A stretch of 54,422 nt of DNA from an uncultured Granulosicoccaceae bacterium (GCA_937965695.1 CALCKW010000051.1:1-54422), one strand, 5' to 3'; shown: positions 1 to 9,192, counted from the stretch's first letter. A program made the numbers and translations. Notes: generated from the sequence alone by a model not told the origin.

Positions 1-1955
1 AAGTAGGCATCAACAGGCGCGCGCAAAGTAGCGAGTTCCTTGAGGCCTTCTCGATAGCTGCCTGCCTGGTACAGAGGTTGTACTTTGGCCTCGGTGCTCT
101 GCAGTACCAAAAATAGCTCAGCTTCTGCACCCGCTTCGAGTAAACTCTCGTTGACACTTTCTCCGATTTTTTCTGCTTTTTTCAGAATGTTCTGAATGCG
201 CTTGTTGGCTGCAGCCAATGCTTCGGCTTCAGGCAATTGCAAAAATGCTGTAACAGCTTGCACGCGATTATCAAAATCTAATGGGCGTGTAGGGCGTTTG
301 GCCATTACTGCGTCTACAACGCGTCGATCAATACCTTGATCAGCGTAGTAGCCCTGCAAGCGCTCTAGAGCATAGTCCAGAGCATCTAACACCTGCTCTG
401 GTTTTTCTAGCTTATCGGCGAGTGCCTGTTGAGCAGTCGTCAGCAAATCATGCAAGTCTAGATCGAGTTTACGTTCGATAATGATGCGCAAGATTCCCAG
501 CGAACTGCGTCGTAAAGCAAAAGGGTCTTTGGTGCCGGTCGGCTTTTGGCCTATTCCAAAAATACCTGCGAGGGTATCTAACTTGTCGCTGACGGCGAGT
601 ATTTGACCAATGATACCTTCCGGTGTGGGATCGCCTGCCTGCTTGGGTAAATATTGCTCTTCGAGGGCGCTGGCGACCGCCATGGATTCGCCTTCTTTAT
701 AGATATAGTATTTGCCCGCAATGCCCTGCATCTCAGGGAATTCGTACACCATATTTGTCATTAAGTCGCATTTGCTCAAGCGAGCCGCACGCTCAACCAA
801 CACAGCGTCAGCATCTAGTTGCTGGGCGATGTGTCTGGTCAGTCGGACAAGTCGTTCTGTTTTGTCGTGCAAGGTGCCAAGCTTTTCTTGAAAAACAACA
901 GTCTTTAGAGAAGGCAGGTGACTGGCCAATGATTGCTTGAGGTCTTGTTGCCAGAAAAACATGGCATCGGCCAGTCGTGGGCGGATGACACGTTCATTAC
1001 CCTCACGTACCTTAGACTCGTCAGAGCTGATTATATTGGAAATGGTGATGAAAGTGGGCAGCAGTTTGCCGCTTTGATCCAGCAGAGGAAAGTAACGTTG
1101 GTCGTCCTTCATGGTCTGGATCAGCGCCTCTTTGGGCACTTCGAGAAATACTTCGTCGAAGTGTCCTGAGATAGCAACTGGCCACTCCACCAGCGCAGCG
1201 CATTCGTCTACTAGATCTTCGTCGACTACTGCTTTGCCCCCTTCGACTTTAGCCGCTGCTAAAACCTGACTGCGAATCTCGTCCATACGCACTTGATAGT
1301 CAGGTTCTACGTGGCCTTGCGCGCGCAGTACTTTCGCGTAGCTGCTTGCATGCTGTAGGTTGATCTCTTCTGGCGCGTGAAAACGATGGCCGCGTGTAAG
1401 GCGGTTGCTGCTAAGGCCTAGTACCTTGGCGGGCATAATTTTTTCGCCATGCAGTGCAACAAGCCAAAGCACAGGTCGCAAAAAACTGTCGGTGCCAGCG
1501 CCCCAGCGCATGCGTTTCGGCATAGGCAAGGCATTGATGATGCTGTCTAACATAGGGCCGAGTTGTGAGTTTAGTGCTTCGCCTTTTTGAGTAAAATTGT
1601 AAGCAAGCCACTCGCCTTTGTCGGTCTTTAAGCGGCCAACTTGGTCGAACTCAACACTGCAGGACTTGGCGAAGCCAAGAGCTGCCTTGCTGGGATTGCC
1701 CTCTGCATCAAAAGCTGCTTGCACAGCGGGGCCGCGCTTTTCAATTTCGCGGTCGCTCTGTTGATCTAATACGTCTTCGATCAATACGGCTAAGCGTCTA
1801 GGTGTGGCAAAAACTTTTGAATTACCCGGTGCAAACTCAGCATCTGATAACTGGGCATGAAGTTTTTCGGCCAGGGCTTTCGCCATAGGTTGAATAGAAG
1901 CTGCTGGCAACTCTTCGCAGCCCAACTCAATAAGTAGTGCATCACGTTCAGACAT
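1..1955 (-). CDS. glyS: glycyl-tRNA synthetase beta subunit (partial, 3' end beyond window)
   Basis: This is the beta subunit of the bacterial alpha2-beta2 glycyl-tRNA synthetase, which charges tRNA-Gly in the cytoplasm; the family's beta chain supplies tRNA binding and editing-like domains. Translation from the ATG at 1955 begins [18 protein letters not shown], a typical GlyS N-terminus, and stays open for about 651 codons to the left edge. Family members are about 690 residues, so roughly 40 C-terminal residues are missing. Internal segments such as TPRRLAVLIED and KDPFALRR are GlyS hallmarks. The start ATG shares one base with the glyQ stop codon (TAATG), so the two subunits are translationally coupled. 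No frameshift was seen. Confidence 0.95.
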   Translation of the reverse strand, partial: MSERDALLIELGCEELPAASIQPMAKALAEKLHAQLSDAEFAPGNSKVFATPRRLAVLIEDVLDQQSDREIEKRGPAVQAAFDAEGNPSKAALGFAKSCSVEFDQVGRLKTDKGEWLAYNFTQKGEALNSQLGPMLDSIINALPMPKRMRWGAGTDSFLRPVLWLVALHGEKIMPAKVLGLSSNRLTRGHRFHAPEEINLQHASSYAKVLRAQGHVEPDYQVRMDEIRSQVLAAAKVEGGKAVVDEDLVDECAALVEWPVAISGHFDEVFLEVPKEALIQTMKDDQRYFPLLDQSGKLLPTFITISNIISSDESKVREGNERVIRPRLADAMFFWQQDLKQSLASHLPSLKTVVFQEKLGTLHDKTERLVRLTRHIAQQLDADAVLVERAARLSKCDLMTNMVYEFPEMQGIAGKYYIYKEGESMAVASALEEQYLPKQAGDPTPEGIIGQILAVSDKLDTLAGIFGIGQKPTGTKDPFALRRSSLGILRIIIERKLDLDLHDLLTTAQQALADKLEKPEQVLDALDYALERLQGYYADQGIDRRVVDAVMAKRPTRPLDFDNRVQAVTAFLQLPEAEALAAANKRIQNILKKAEKIGESVNESLLEAGAEAELFLVLQSTEAKVQPLYQAGSYREGLKELATLRAPVDAY

Positions 1956-2890
1956 TAGTTGGCCTCCGGTTGGGCGTTGCGTAGTAGAGGATGGCCCAAG
2001 CGCTCGCGGCTTTCGGAGTAGGCGACTGCGACGGCGCGTGAGAGTGTGCGGACGCGCAAAATAAATCGCTGGCGTTCTGTCACGGAGATAGCGCGGCGAG
2101 CATCTAAAAGGTTAAAGCTGTGGGAAGCGCGCAGTACTTGCTCGTAGGCGGGCAGCGGCAATTGTGCTTCGCACAGCTTTTGGCATTCGGCTTCGCACAC
2201 GTCAAAAGTGTGGAATAGCTCTTCAGTGTTTGCGTGCTCGAAGTTGTAGGCCGATTGTTCTACTTCATTTTGGTGAAACACGTCGCCATATGTCACTGGG
2301 CCTGCCGGCGTGTGTGCCCAGATCAAGTCATAAATACTTTCGACACCTTGTACGTACATGGCCAGTCGCTCGATGCCATAGGCCAACTCCCCCAACACTG
2401 GTTTGCACTCTAAGCCGCCGCACTGTTGGAAGTAAGTGTACTGAGTCACTTCCATGCCATTGAGCCAGACTTCCCAGCCTAAACCCCAAGCACCCAGTGT
2501 TGGAGATTCCCAGTTGTCCTCCACAAAACGAATGTCATGTACCAGTGGATCAAAACCTAAGATCTCAAGTGAACCCAAATAGAGCTCCTGCATATTGGCT
2601 GGAGAGGGTTTCATTGCCACTTGAAATTGGTAGTAGTGCTGCAGTCGATTGGGGTTTTCGCCGTAACGACCATCGGTTGGCCGGCGTGACGCCTGTGTAT
2701 GACAGGCATACCAAGGCTCCGGGCCAATCGCATGGAGGAAAGTTGAACTGTGGAAAGTTCCTGCGCCGACTTCCATATCGTAGGGCTGCTGAACGATGCA
2801 GCCTTGTGCACTCCAATAGGCTTGCAGGGCGGCGATCATGCCTTGGAAGGTTTTTATGTCGTAAGGTGTTGTCTGGGCTGCCACGGCCAA
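1955..2890 (-). CDS. glyQ: glycyl-tRNA synthetase alpha subunit
   Basis: This is the catalytic alpha subunit of the tetrameric glycyl-tRNA synthetase. The 311-residue product contains family signatures in order: [19 protein letters not shown] near the N-terminus, [32 protein letters not shown], and a C-terminal [18 protein letters not shown]. The length is normal. The start is a TTG at 2890 preceded by GGAG at about 4 nt spacing; the GTG six bases further in is an alternative, since homologs begin close to this point. It is the first gene of a glyQ-glyS operon reading away from glnA. Identity is certain; only the exact start is uncertain. Confidence 0.95.
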   Translation of the reverse strand: MAVAAQTTPYDIKTFQGMIAALQAYWSAQGCIVQQPYDMEVGAGTFHSSTFLHAIGPEPWYACHTQASRRPTDGRYGENPNRLQHYYQFQVAMKPSPANMQELYLGSLEILGFDPLVHDIRFVEDNWESPTLGAWGLGWEVWLNGMEVTQYTYFQQCGGLECKPVLGELAYGIERLAMYVQGVESIYDLIWAHTPAGPVTYGDVFHQNEVEQSAYNFEHANTEELFHTFDVCEAECQKLCEAQLPLPAYEQVLRASHSFNLLDARRAISVTERQRFILRVRTLSRAVAVAYSESRERLGHPLLRNAQPEAN

Positions 2891-3181
2891 AAGGCTCCAT
2901 TTTATGTCTGGGACCTATGAGTCTGTCCAATCGCTGTTGAAAAAATAGAAACGAAATTTGCGCTTAGATATTTTGAGCAATTCGGTTAAGCTGTCTCGCT
3001 AGGCAACCGCTATCGTTCAATTAATCCTGCGAAAAATGCGCGTCTAGAAGAGGGCGAATTTCCGGACAAACTCCTAGAAGAAAAACGGTGATTATACGCG
3101 GGATGCAGCACGTCAGCCGCATTAATGCGCCCTAAGCGGTGGTGGCGTTGTCGCGAAAATGTGGAAACTCTCCACTTGCTT

Positions 3182-3196
3182 GCACCTGTTTGGTGC
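3182..3196. promoter_or_regulatory. NtrC binding site upstream of glnA
   Basis: GCACC-N5-GGTGC occurs here without mismatch, the consensus half-sites of the NtrC (NRI) enhancer. It lies about 120-135 bp upstream of the predicted sigma-54 transcription start of glnA, the usual range for NtrC enhancers. ntrC itself is encoded about 4 kb downstream. A single clear site is seen; a weak second candidate near 3126 has the wrong spacing. Confidence 0.8.
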
Positions 3197-3291
3197 GGTA
3201 AATCTTGGGCTTGCTTTACAATAGGGCATCTGGTCCGATCGCAGGATTTTTAACTACCTGATATTTAAGGTAAATATTTATTTTTTCACAC

Positions 3292-3307
3292 TGGCATGCA
3301 AGCTGCT
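3292..3307 (+). promoter_or_regulatory. sigma-54 promoter of glnA
   Basis: TGGCATGCAAGCTGCT matches the -24/-12 RpoN consensus (TGGCACG-N4-TTGCW) with GG and GC separated by exactly ten bases. Transcription would start near 3318, giving a leader of about 59 bases that includes the GGAGG ribosome binding site. Together with the upstream NtrC palindrome this predicts nitrogen-limitation-induced expression of glnA. Confidence 0.8.
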
Positions 3308-3376
3308 AAACAGCAGCAAGTGTGCAATTCATGTCGAATCACATCGAACACATTTTTTCGGAGGCATTAAACAGAC

Positions 3377-4792
3377 ATGGCTGAGAACGCAAAAGAGGTC
3401 TTAGACCTAATCAAAGAAAACGACGTGCAGTTTGTAGATCTACGTTTTACAGACACTCGTGGTAAAGAGCAGCACGTCAGCGTGCCTGCTGGCATGGTAG
3501 ACGAAGACCTGTTCGAAGACGGCCAGATGTTTGATGGCTCTTCTGTTGCTGGCTGGAAGGGCATCGCCGCTTCCGACATGATCATGAAGCCAGACCCAAC
3601 GACTGCTGTCATGGACCCCTTCACCGAAGAGTCCACTATGAATGTCCGTTGTGACATCATCGAGCCTGACACCATGCTCGGTTACGATCGTGACCCGCGC
3701 TCAGTTGCTAAGCGTGCAGAAGCTTATCTGCAGTCAACTGGTATCGCCGACACAGCTTTTTTTGGCCCTGAGCCAGAATTTTTTGTCTTCGACGATGTTC
3801 GTTGGGGCACTGAAATCGGTAGTACTTTTGCGCAACTCGATTCTGTAGAGCTCTGCAGCAACAGCTCGAAAGCCTACGACGGCGGCAACATGGGTCATCG
3901 CCCAGGTATCAAAGGAGGGTATTTCCCCGTAGCCCCCGTTGACTCACTCAACGACATGAGAGCAACCATGTGCCTAGTCATGGAGCAGATGGGTGTCACG
4001 GTAGAAGTACATCACCACGAAGTTGCGACGGGTGGCCAATGTGAGATTGGAACTCGCTTCGACACGATGATCAAGCGTGCTGATCAAAACCAAATCATGA
4101 AATACGTGATCCACAACGTCGCGCATCAGTATGGTAAGACTGCGACGTTCATGCCTAAGCCACTGGTCGGTGACAACGGCAGCGGCATGCACGTGCACCA
4201 GTCACTGGCTAAAGATGGCAAGAACATTTTTGCAGGTGATCTCTACGGTGGTTTGTCACAAGAAGCGCTTTGGTACATCGGTGGCATCATTAAGCATGCC
4301 CGTGCGATCAACGCCTTTGCCAATGCCTCTGTTAACAGCTACAAGCGTTTGGTTCCTGGCTTTGAAGCGCCTGTTATGCTCGCTTACTCTGCGCGTAACC
4401 GTTCTGCTTCAATTCGTATTCCTTATGTTGCGAACCCTCGCGGTCGACGTATCGAAGTGCGTTTCCCTGACCCAACTGCAAACCCGTACCTGTGCTTCAC
4501 TGCTTTGATGATGGCCGGACTAGACGGTATCCAGAACCAGATCAACCCTGGTGATGCGATGGACAAAGACTTGTACGATTTGCCTGCTGAAGAAGCGAAT
4601 GCAATTCCTCAGGTTTGCCGCAATTTGCAAGAAGCACTGGAAGCATTAGATGCTGATCGTGAATTCTTAACGGTTGGCGGTGTCATGAGTGACGAGAGCA
4701 TCGATGCTTACATCGCATTGAAGATGGAAGAATTCACAGAGATGAGCCTGCAGGTTCATCCTAAAGAGTTCGAGCTCTACTACAGCTGCTAA
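3377..4792 (+). CDS. glnA: glutamine synthetase type I
   Basis: This enzyme makes glutamine from glutamate, ammonia and ATP and is the main ammonia-assimilating enzyme under nitrogen limitation. The 471-residue product matches the family's usual length (about 470) and contains [13 protein letters not shown] (residues ~52-64), the glutamate/ATP-site segment GSGMHVHQS, and NRSASIRIP. Tyr400 in KDLYDLP is the equivalent of the adenylylated tyrosine of E. coli GlnA, so regulation by GlnE is likely. GGAGG lies 12 bases before the ATG. Expression should be controlled by NtrC and sigma-54 from the sites just upstream. The gene ends in two hairpins including an intrinsic terminator. Confidence 0.98.
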   Translation: MAENAKEVLDLIKENDVQFVDLRFTDTRGKEQHVSVPAGMVDEDLFEDGQMFDGSSVAGWKGIAASDMIMKPDPTTAVMDPFTEESTMNVRCDIIEPDTMLGYDRDPRSVAKRAEAYLQSTGIADTAFFGPEPEFFVFDDVRWGTEIGSTFAQLDSVELCSNSSKAYDGGNMGHRPGIKGGYFPVAPVDSLNDMRATMCLVMEQMGVTVEVHHHEVATGGQCEIGTRFDTMIKRADQNQIMKYVIHNVAHQYGKTATFMPKPLVGDNGSGMHVHQSLAKDGKNIFAGDLYGGLSQEALWYIGGIIKHARAINAFANASVNSYKRLVPGFEAPVMLAYSARNRSASIRIPYVANPRGRRIEVRFPDPTANPYLCFTALMMAGLDGIQNQINPGDAMDKDLYDLPAEEANAIPQVCRNLQEALEALDADREFLTVGGVMSDESIDAYIALKMEEFTEMSLQVHPKEFELYYSC

Positions 4793-4801
4793 TCACAGCT
4801 G

Positions 4802-4826
4802 ATATCTCACCAAACAGGTGAGATAT
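4802..4826 (+). repeat. 10-bp stem hairpin after glnA
   Basis: ATATCTCACC and GGTGAGATAT form a perfect 10-bp stem with a five-base AAACA loop, nine bases after the glnA stop codon. It is followed by only a short T stretch, so it may be an mRNA-stabilising 3' structure or a weak first terminator ahead of the stronger one at 4842. Confidence 0.7.
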
Positions 4827-4841
4827 TTCTCGATAGTCTAG

Positions 4842-4869
4842 AACGCCCGCTTATGCGGGCGTTTTTTTT
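4842..4869 (+). terminator. intrinsic terminator of glnA
   Basis: A GC-rich stem (AACGCCCGC paired with GCGGGCGTT, loop TTAT) is followed directly by a run of T residues. It ends the glnA transcript before the DUF4124 gene. Confidence 0.92.
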
Positions 4870-4941
4870 GCATTGTATTTAGACATATTTCCGCCGTGTG
4901 TTTGGCACGGCTGCGCATTGAAAATTCTAGGGTTTTATTAC

Positions 4942-5721
4942 ATGGCTAAGTACAGAGCGTTGGCATTATTGGTTCTCATGACTGGTGTTGCACAAGCAGA
5001 TATCTATAGCTACAAAGCACCTGATGGCAGCATTGTCTTTACGGATGAACCCACAGCAGGTGCTAGGTCAATCAAGGTTGAAAAACCGATGACAGTTCCG
5101 GCGATCAAAGTACCGAGGGCAAGCACTGAGTTAAAAGCAAGTGAAATAGAAACGACCGCGTCTCAGCCCATGTGGCCGGAGCCAGCGGCGACAATTATGC
5201 CAAAAAGTTCGCCTGATAGTGTCAGTGAAGAAGTGCCTGCTTACGATGATTCGGCTAACACGAGCTGGAGCAGTAATACGCAAGGCATAACGTCCAAGCC
5301 GAAATCGAGCAAGAGAAAGTTAAATACACTAGCTGTGAGCAAAGTAGAGCCGACGATTACTCGGTCCAGCACGGAGAAAAAAACACCTAAAAAACAAATT
5401 GCTGCATACAGCAAGTTGCGAATTTTGACGCCAACTGCTGGCAGTTCTCAATGGTTGGGTGGGGAGCTAACCGTGCAGTTAGACTTACAACCGCCGCTGC
5501 AGCCTGAGCATGTGATTTCGCTGCGGTATGATGGCCGGGAAGTAAACGTTGGCCCAGAGATGCAGATTGTTGTGCCAGATGTTGCGCGTGGTGCACATAC
5601 CTTGCAAGCTGCGGTGTTGGACGTCGATTCTGGCAAGCAATTGCTGGTCAGTCAGCGAACGAAATTTCAAATTCACCGCCCAAGCGTGATCAAGAAACCG
5701 CATGTGCGCTCTTCAGACTAG
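4942..5721 (+). CDS. exported DUF4124 domain protein
   Basis: The product (259 residues) begins with a signal peptide, MAKYRALALLVLMTGVAQA, followed at once by a DUF4124 motif (IYSYKAPDGSIVFTDEP), so it is predicted to act in the periplasm. The middle is low complexity, rich in Ser, Lys and Thr, and the C-terminal ~90 residues (from about 165) look like a compact beta domain. A DUF4124 gene between glnA and ntrB is also found in Pseudomonas, but its function is unknown. I chose the ATG at 4942 because it gives a clean signal peptide; upstream in-frame codons lie inside the glnA terminator. It has its own terminator at 5749. Confidence 0.8.
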   Translation: MAKYRALALLVLMTGVAQADIYSYKAPDGSIVFTDEPTAGARSIKVEKPMTVPAIKVPRASTELKASEIETTASQPMWPEPAATIMPKSSPDSVSEEVPAYDDSANTSWSSNTQGITSKPKSSKRKLNTLAVSKVEPTITRSSTEKKTPKKQIAAYSKLRILTPTAGSSQWLGGELTVQLDLQPPLQPEHVISLRYDGREVNVGPEMQIVVPDVARGAHTLQAAVLDVDSGKQLLVSQRTKFQIHRPSVIKKPHVRSSD

Positions 5722-5748
5722 CTGCCGACCCTAGCAAAACTAACCACA

Positions 5749-5777
5749 AAAGGCTGCCCAAAGAGGCAGCCTTTTTT
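5749..5777 (+). terminator. intrinsic terminator after the DUF4124 gene
   Basis: AAGGCTGCC and GGCAGCCTT form a nine-base-pair stem with loop CAAAGA, followed by T residues. It separates the DUF4124 gene from ntrBC. Confidence 0.9.
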
Positions 5778-5865
5778 GTGTTTATTTGAGCATCAATGCG
5801 ATTGTTGAACTCGCCATTTAGGAAGCTTTGCCTCGTTGGTTTGTTCCAAAGTAGGGCATTAGAAC

Positions 5866-5880
5866 GCACCATCACGGTGC
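5866..5880. promoter_or_regulatory. NtrC binding site in the ntrB promoter region
   Basis: GCACC-ATCAC-GGTGC is a second mismatch-free NtrC palindrome, about 200 bases before the ntrB start. A possible -10 hexamer TATACT begins three bases downstream (5883-5888) with only a poor -35 (TAGAAC, 5860-5865). The site would therefore overlap the spacer of a vegetative promoter, the arrangement expected for NtrC autorepression of ntrBC. The promoter assignment is inference. Confidence 0.75.
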
Positions 5881-6078
5881 GATATACTGAGGGCAGGCAA
5901 GCTCAGGTATCTATAGGCGAAATACTAAAGTCTATGTGTTTGAAATACATAGCTATTTATTTCAAATATAAAGTTTTCGATTTGTCCATCTCAGGCTTGA
6001 GGATTGCTCTTTTAGATAACAACTCTTCAGCGTTCATGTTGAAGAGCAACCTGATCTTCACGGCTGAAAGAGTATTCG

Positions 6079-7146
6079 ATGATCCGAGAAAAAAACATCT
6101 CAGCATGGGAATCTGACGCTGTACTCGACGCTATTGCGACGGCTGTCGTACTGCTCGATACGGACTTGCAGGTGCTCGGGCTTAACGCGGCTGCTCAGGA
6201 ACTGCTTTCGGTAAGTGTCCGCAGTAGCATCGGCCGTCCAATGGAAAGCCTCTTTCGCTTACCCGAAGATCTCAGCGAACAATTAGAAGTGTCGCTGCAA
6301 GAGCGGAGTCGCTGGGTAATGCGCGCTATCCAACTACACACAAGAAATGGTGAAGCATTAGTTGTGGATCTGAGCGTTATCCCATATTCCGCCGGTGGGA
6401 TGTTGTTACAGCTCAACGGTCTTGACAGGCCGTTGCGGGCAGCACGCGAAGACGCGCTCATCTCGCAGTCGGCGTCTAGCCGGCTTCTTTTGCGGGGCTT
6501 GGCGCATGAAGTTAAAAACCCTCTGGGAGGTTTGCGTGGCGCGGCGCAATTGCTGGAGGCAGAGTTGCCTGATCCGATGCTAAGGGAGTACACCCAGGTC
6601 ATCATCACTGAAGCCGATCGACTGCATCGATTGATAGATCGTATGTCTGGCCCCCAGTCTGCACCATTGATGAAACCACTTAATATTCATCGCGTCACTG
6701 AGCATGTGCGCCAGCTACTCGAAGCAGATCGTCCAGACAGAGTCGAGATAACTGTTTCTTATGATCCCAGCTTGCCGCAATTGCGCGGGGATTTTGAGTG
6801 GTTGGTGCAAGCCTTTCTCAATTTAGGTTTAAACGCTGTGCAAGCAGTAAGCGATGGTGGAAAACTAAGGCTTGCGACTCGTGCACTGAATAATTTTTCC
6901 ATCGGTCAAAAGCGACATAGGTTAGTGATCGAAGTGCAAGTCTGTGATGACGGGCCAGGTATTGATCAAGAAATGCTTGAGCAGATGTTTCTACCCATGG
7001 TAACAGGGCGAAGTGAAGGCACAGGCTTAGGGCTTCCCATTGCCCAGAGTTTGATCGGTCACCACGGCGGTTTGATTGAATGTGTTTCTCAACCTGGAGA
7101 AACAGTTTTTAGTGTCTATCTGCCTTTGGAGCCAGAAGATGAGTGA
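6079..7146 (+). CDS. ntrB: nitrogen regulation sensor kinase/phosphatase NtrB
   Basis: NtrB (GlnL) phosphorylates or dephosphorylates NtrC under control of PII protein. The 355-residue cytoplasmic protein has an N-terminal PAS-like domain (~10-115), the H-box LAHEVKNPLGG with phosphorylated His143, an N-box in LNLGLNAVQAV, and the ATP-binding DDGPGI and GTGLGL motifs. No membrane segment is seen, as in other NtrB proteins. The ribosome binding site before the ATG is weak (AAGAG). The end overlaps ntrC by eight bases, so the pair is co-translated. An NtrC palindrome lies upstream. Confidence 0.96.
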   Translation: MIREKNISAWESDAVLDAIATAVVLLDTDLQVLGLNAAAQELLSVSVRSSIGRPMESLFRLPEDLSEQLEVSLQERSRWVMRAIQLHTRNGEALVVDLSVIPYSAGGMLLQLNGLDRPLRAAREDALISQSASSRLLLRGLAHEVKNPLGGLRGAAQLLEAELPDPMLREYTQVIITEADRLHRLIDRMSGPQSAPLMKPLNIHRVTEHVRQLLEADRPDRVEITVSYDPSLPQLRGDFEWLVQAFLNLGLNAVQAVSDGGKLRLATRALNNFSIGQKRHRLVIEVQVCDDGPGIDQEMLEQMFLPMVTGRSEGTGLGLPIAQSLIGHHGGLIECVSQPGETVFSVYLPLEPEDE

Positions 7147-8548
7147 AGTGCGCGTTTGGGTAGTTGACGATGATCCGTCCATCCGTTGGGTTTTGGAAAA
7201 AGCGCTCAGCAAAAATGCGATGGACGTACGTTGCTTTGATAATGCTGAGAGTGTGCTTGATCTACTTGATACTGGTAGCAATTGGCCAGAGGTTATCCTG
7301 AGCGACATTCGCATGCCTGGTATTGATGGTTTGGTTTTTCTACAAAGTTTGCAGCGCGACTTCCCGAGCATCCCCGTCATTATCATGACCGCCCACTCAG
7401 ATCTCGAAAGCACGGTTAGTGCTTACGAGAGTGGGGCTTTTGACTATTTGCCCAAGCCTTTTGATATTCATCAAGCGGTTGAAACAGTACAACGGGCCCT
7501 TGCCGTGGCAAGAGAGCGCGCTGATAGCCGAGACCGAAGTAAACCACGGGTACAAGCACCTGCAGAAATAATCGGCGGCGCACCGGCGATGCAGGAAGTG
7601 TTTAGAGCGATTGGTCGATTATCTCGATCGGCGATTACCGTCTTGATAAACGGTGAGTCTGGCACGGGCAAAGAACTTATAGCCAAGGCGCTACACCGAC
7701 ACAGTCCCCGCAGTTCTGCTCCTTTTATTGCACTTAATATGTCTGCGATTCCCCGCGATTTGATGGAGTCTGAACTTTTTGGGCATGAGAAAGGTTCGTT
7801 TACTGGAGCTCAGGCGCAGCGACTTGGGCGGTTCGAGCAAGCAGACGGTGGTACGCTGTTTTTGGATGAGATCGGTGATATGCCACCGGATTTACAGACG
7901 CGCCTGCTGCGTGTTCTGGCAGACGGTGAATTTTTTAGAGTTGGTGGTGCTCGGCCTATCAAAGTTGACGTACGAATTGTCGCGGCGACTCATCAAGATC
8001 TAGAGCGACGAGTGGTGGACGGAGAATTCCGTGAAGATCTCTTCCATCGGCTAAATGTCATCCGAGTGCGTGTGCCACCCTTGCGCGATAGACGGGAAGA
8101 CATCCCTGCATTAATGCAACATTTTTTACAAACAGCTGCCAGTGATTTGGGCGTGCAGACTAAGGTGTTGGCCAGTGAGGTCGAAGGCCGTCTCTGTCTA
8201 GCCAATTGGCCCGGAAACGTGCGTGAACTTCAGAACATGGCGCACTGGCTGACGGTAATGGCCGGAGGCCGTGAGGTGCAACTTGCCGACCTTCCCGACG
8301 AGCTGCAAACGTCGAGCTTTGGTTTTGGCGGCGATAGTTGGCAGGACCGATTGAGTGATTGGGCGTCTTCGGCGCTTGAAAGCGAGCAGGAAAAACCTCT
8401 ACACGGTGTGGTAGAGGAAGTGGAGAGGACGCTGATTCGGGTTGCACTTGCTCATACGCAAGGTCGTCGCCAAGCTGCGGCAACACTGCTTGGCTGGGGC
8501 CGAAATACACTCACTCGAAAAATTAAAGAACTGCAGTTAGATGTATAA
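7139..8548 (+). CDS. ntrC: nitrogen response regulator NtrC, sigma-54 activator
   Basis: NtrC activates sigma-54 promoters such as glnA when phosphorylated by NtrB. The 469-residue protein has the family's exact length: receiver domain with phosphorylatable Asp56 (ILSDIRMPG), AAA+ domain with Walker A GESGTGKE (172-179), a GSFTGA sigma-54 contact loop (219-224) and Walker B TLFLDE (~239-244), and a C-terminal Fis-type helix-turn-helix ending near LTRKIKELQ. The loop is usually GAFTGA; the Ala-to-Ser change is noted as a finding. I start at the ATG at 7139, which overlaps ntrB, because it gives the standard MSEVRVWVVDDD N-terminus. Confidence 0.97.
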   Translation: MSEVRVWVVDDDPSIRWVLEKALSKNAMDVRCFDNAESVLDLLDTGSNWPEVILSDIRMPGIDGLVFLQSLQRDFPSIPVIIMTAHSDLESTVSAYESGAFDYLPKPFDIHQAVETVQRALAVARERADSRDRSKPRVQAPAEIIGGAPAMQEVFRAIGRLSRSAITVLINGESGTGKELIAKALHRHSPRSSAPFIALNMSAIPRDLMESELFGHEKGSFTGAQAQRLGRFEQADGGTLFLDEIGDMPPDLQTRLLRVLADGEFFRVGGARPIKVDVRIVAATHQDLERRVVDGEFREDLFHRLNVIRVRVPPLRDRREDIPALMQHFLQTAASDLGVQTKVLASEVEGRLCLANWPGNVRELQNMAHWLTVMAGGREVQLADLPDELQTSSFGFGGDSWQDRLSDWASSALESEQEKPLHGVVEEVERTLIRVALAHTQGRRQAAATLLGWGRNTLTRKIKELQLDV

Positions 8549-8556
8549 GGCTATGC

Positions 8557-9192
8557 TTATAAACCAAGCCAGACACCGCTGCAGCTAGAACCCGTATCAT
8601 CGACAATCCAGTTTGCCCCGTCGGCGCAATCATTTCCTGTGTCTGCGAAAACCTGAAAACGGCCCGAATCTGCATTCCCGTCGTCTAGCTTAGTGTCTAG
8701 CTGCATCAGTACGCGCGAGGGAATGTTCTCCCCAGTGATCAACTGAAGCGGACCATTGCCACCGTCAGAACTGGATATTTTCATAAAGCCGCCATAGGGA
8801 TTTTGAGGACAAGTTGTATTGGCGCAGTTAGTATCACCGAGTGTGCCGACGGTACCGTTTCCGTCAAAATTCCCTGCTACAAACCCCGCAGCAGAGAGGT
8901 GTTGCCACACCTGAGCCGATTCAACAGCGGTGTTGATGCGGCCGTTCCCGTCTCCAGTACCCATGCCTGCTTCAATTCGCGTGTCTGCTGATTCAAAGTC
9001 GCCTGGCATCGCGCGATATCGATCAATAAATCCATACCAAGCGGCGCTGACGTTGTCTATCTGTGTTGCCATTGATCGAGCTCTTGCGTTGTCGATAAGT
9101 GCCTGTCCCTTTAATAGCCCACCCAAGATGAGGCCGATAACGACCAACACTAAAGCGATCTCAACTAACGTAAATCCTTTTTGCTTTTTCAT
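8557..9192 (-). CDS. type IV prepilin-like protein (orphan pseudopilin)
   Basis: The 211-residue protein has a classic prepilin leader, MKKQKG before FTLVEIALVLVVIG, with Glu at +5 and a hydrophobic helix, so it should be cleaved and N-methylated by PilD-type peptidase. The globular part contains MPGDF, a segment seen in many marine prepilin-like proteins, and two Asp/Gly/Asn-rich stretches (GDGNGRI, FDGNGTV) that look like possible calcium loops. Four cysteines could form disulfides. The ATG at 9192 has AAGGA at good spacing; an upstream ATG at 9213 lacks one. The gene stands alone, convergent with ntrC. Whether it serves the type IV pilus or the gsp system is not shown. Confidence 0.85.
   Translation of the reverse strand: MKKQKGFTLVEIALVLVVIGLILGGLLKGQALIDNARARSMATQIDNVSAAWYGFIDRYRAMPGDFESADTRIEAGMGTGDGNGRINTAVESAQVWQHLSAAGFVAGNFDGNGTVGTLGDTNCANTTCPQNPYGGFMKISSSDGGNGPLQLITGENIPSRVLMQLDTKLDDGNADSGRFQVFADTGNDCADGANWIVDDTGSSCSGVWLGL

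Larger units (their letters stand above)
2891..3376. other. glyQ/glnA divergent intergenic region
   Basis: These 486 bases hold no gene. They carry the divergent promoters of glyQ (minus) and glnA (plus). On the glnA side there is a perfect NtrC palindrome at 3182-3196 and a sigma-54 promoter at 3292-3307, both listed separately. A TACAAT hexamer at 3217-3222 could be the -10 of a vegetative glnA promoter, but I see no good -35 element at the right distance. The glnA ribosome binding site is GGAGG at 3360-3364. Confidence 0.6.
5722..6078. other. intergenic region before ntrB
   Basis: Apart from the terminator at 5749 and the NtrC site at 5866, nothing recognisable is encoded here. An open frame at 5796-6116 has no recognisable domain or good ribosome binding site and overlaps the start of ntrB, so I treat the stretch as an untranslated leader of roughly 180-190 bases. 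Confidence 0.5.

Noticed and set aside
1..1955. Short plus-strand open frames over glyS
   Set aside because: They are shadows of the long glyS frame, which is open to the left edge.
3121..3140. Possible second NtrC site before glnA
   Set aside because: The half-sites GCGCC and GGTGG are degenerate and the spacing is six bases, not five.
5796..6116. 106-codon open frame before ntrB
   Set aside because: No recognisable domain, no good ribosome binding site, contains the NtrC site and overlaps the ntrB start; most likely untranslated leader.
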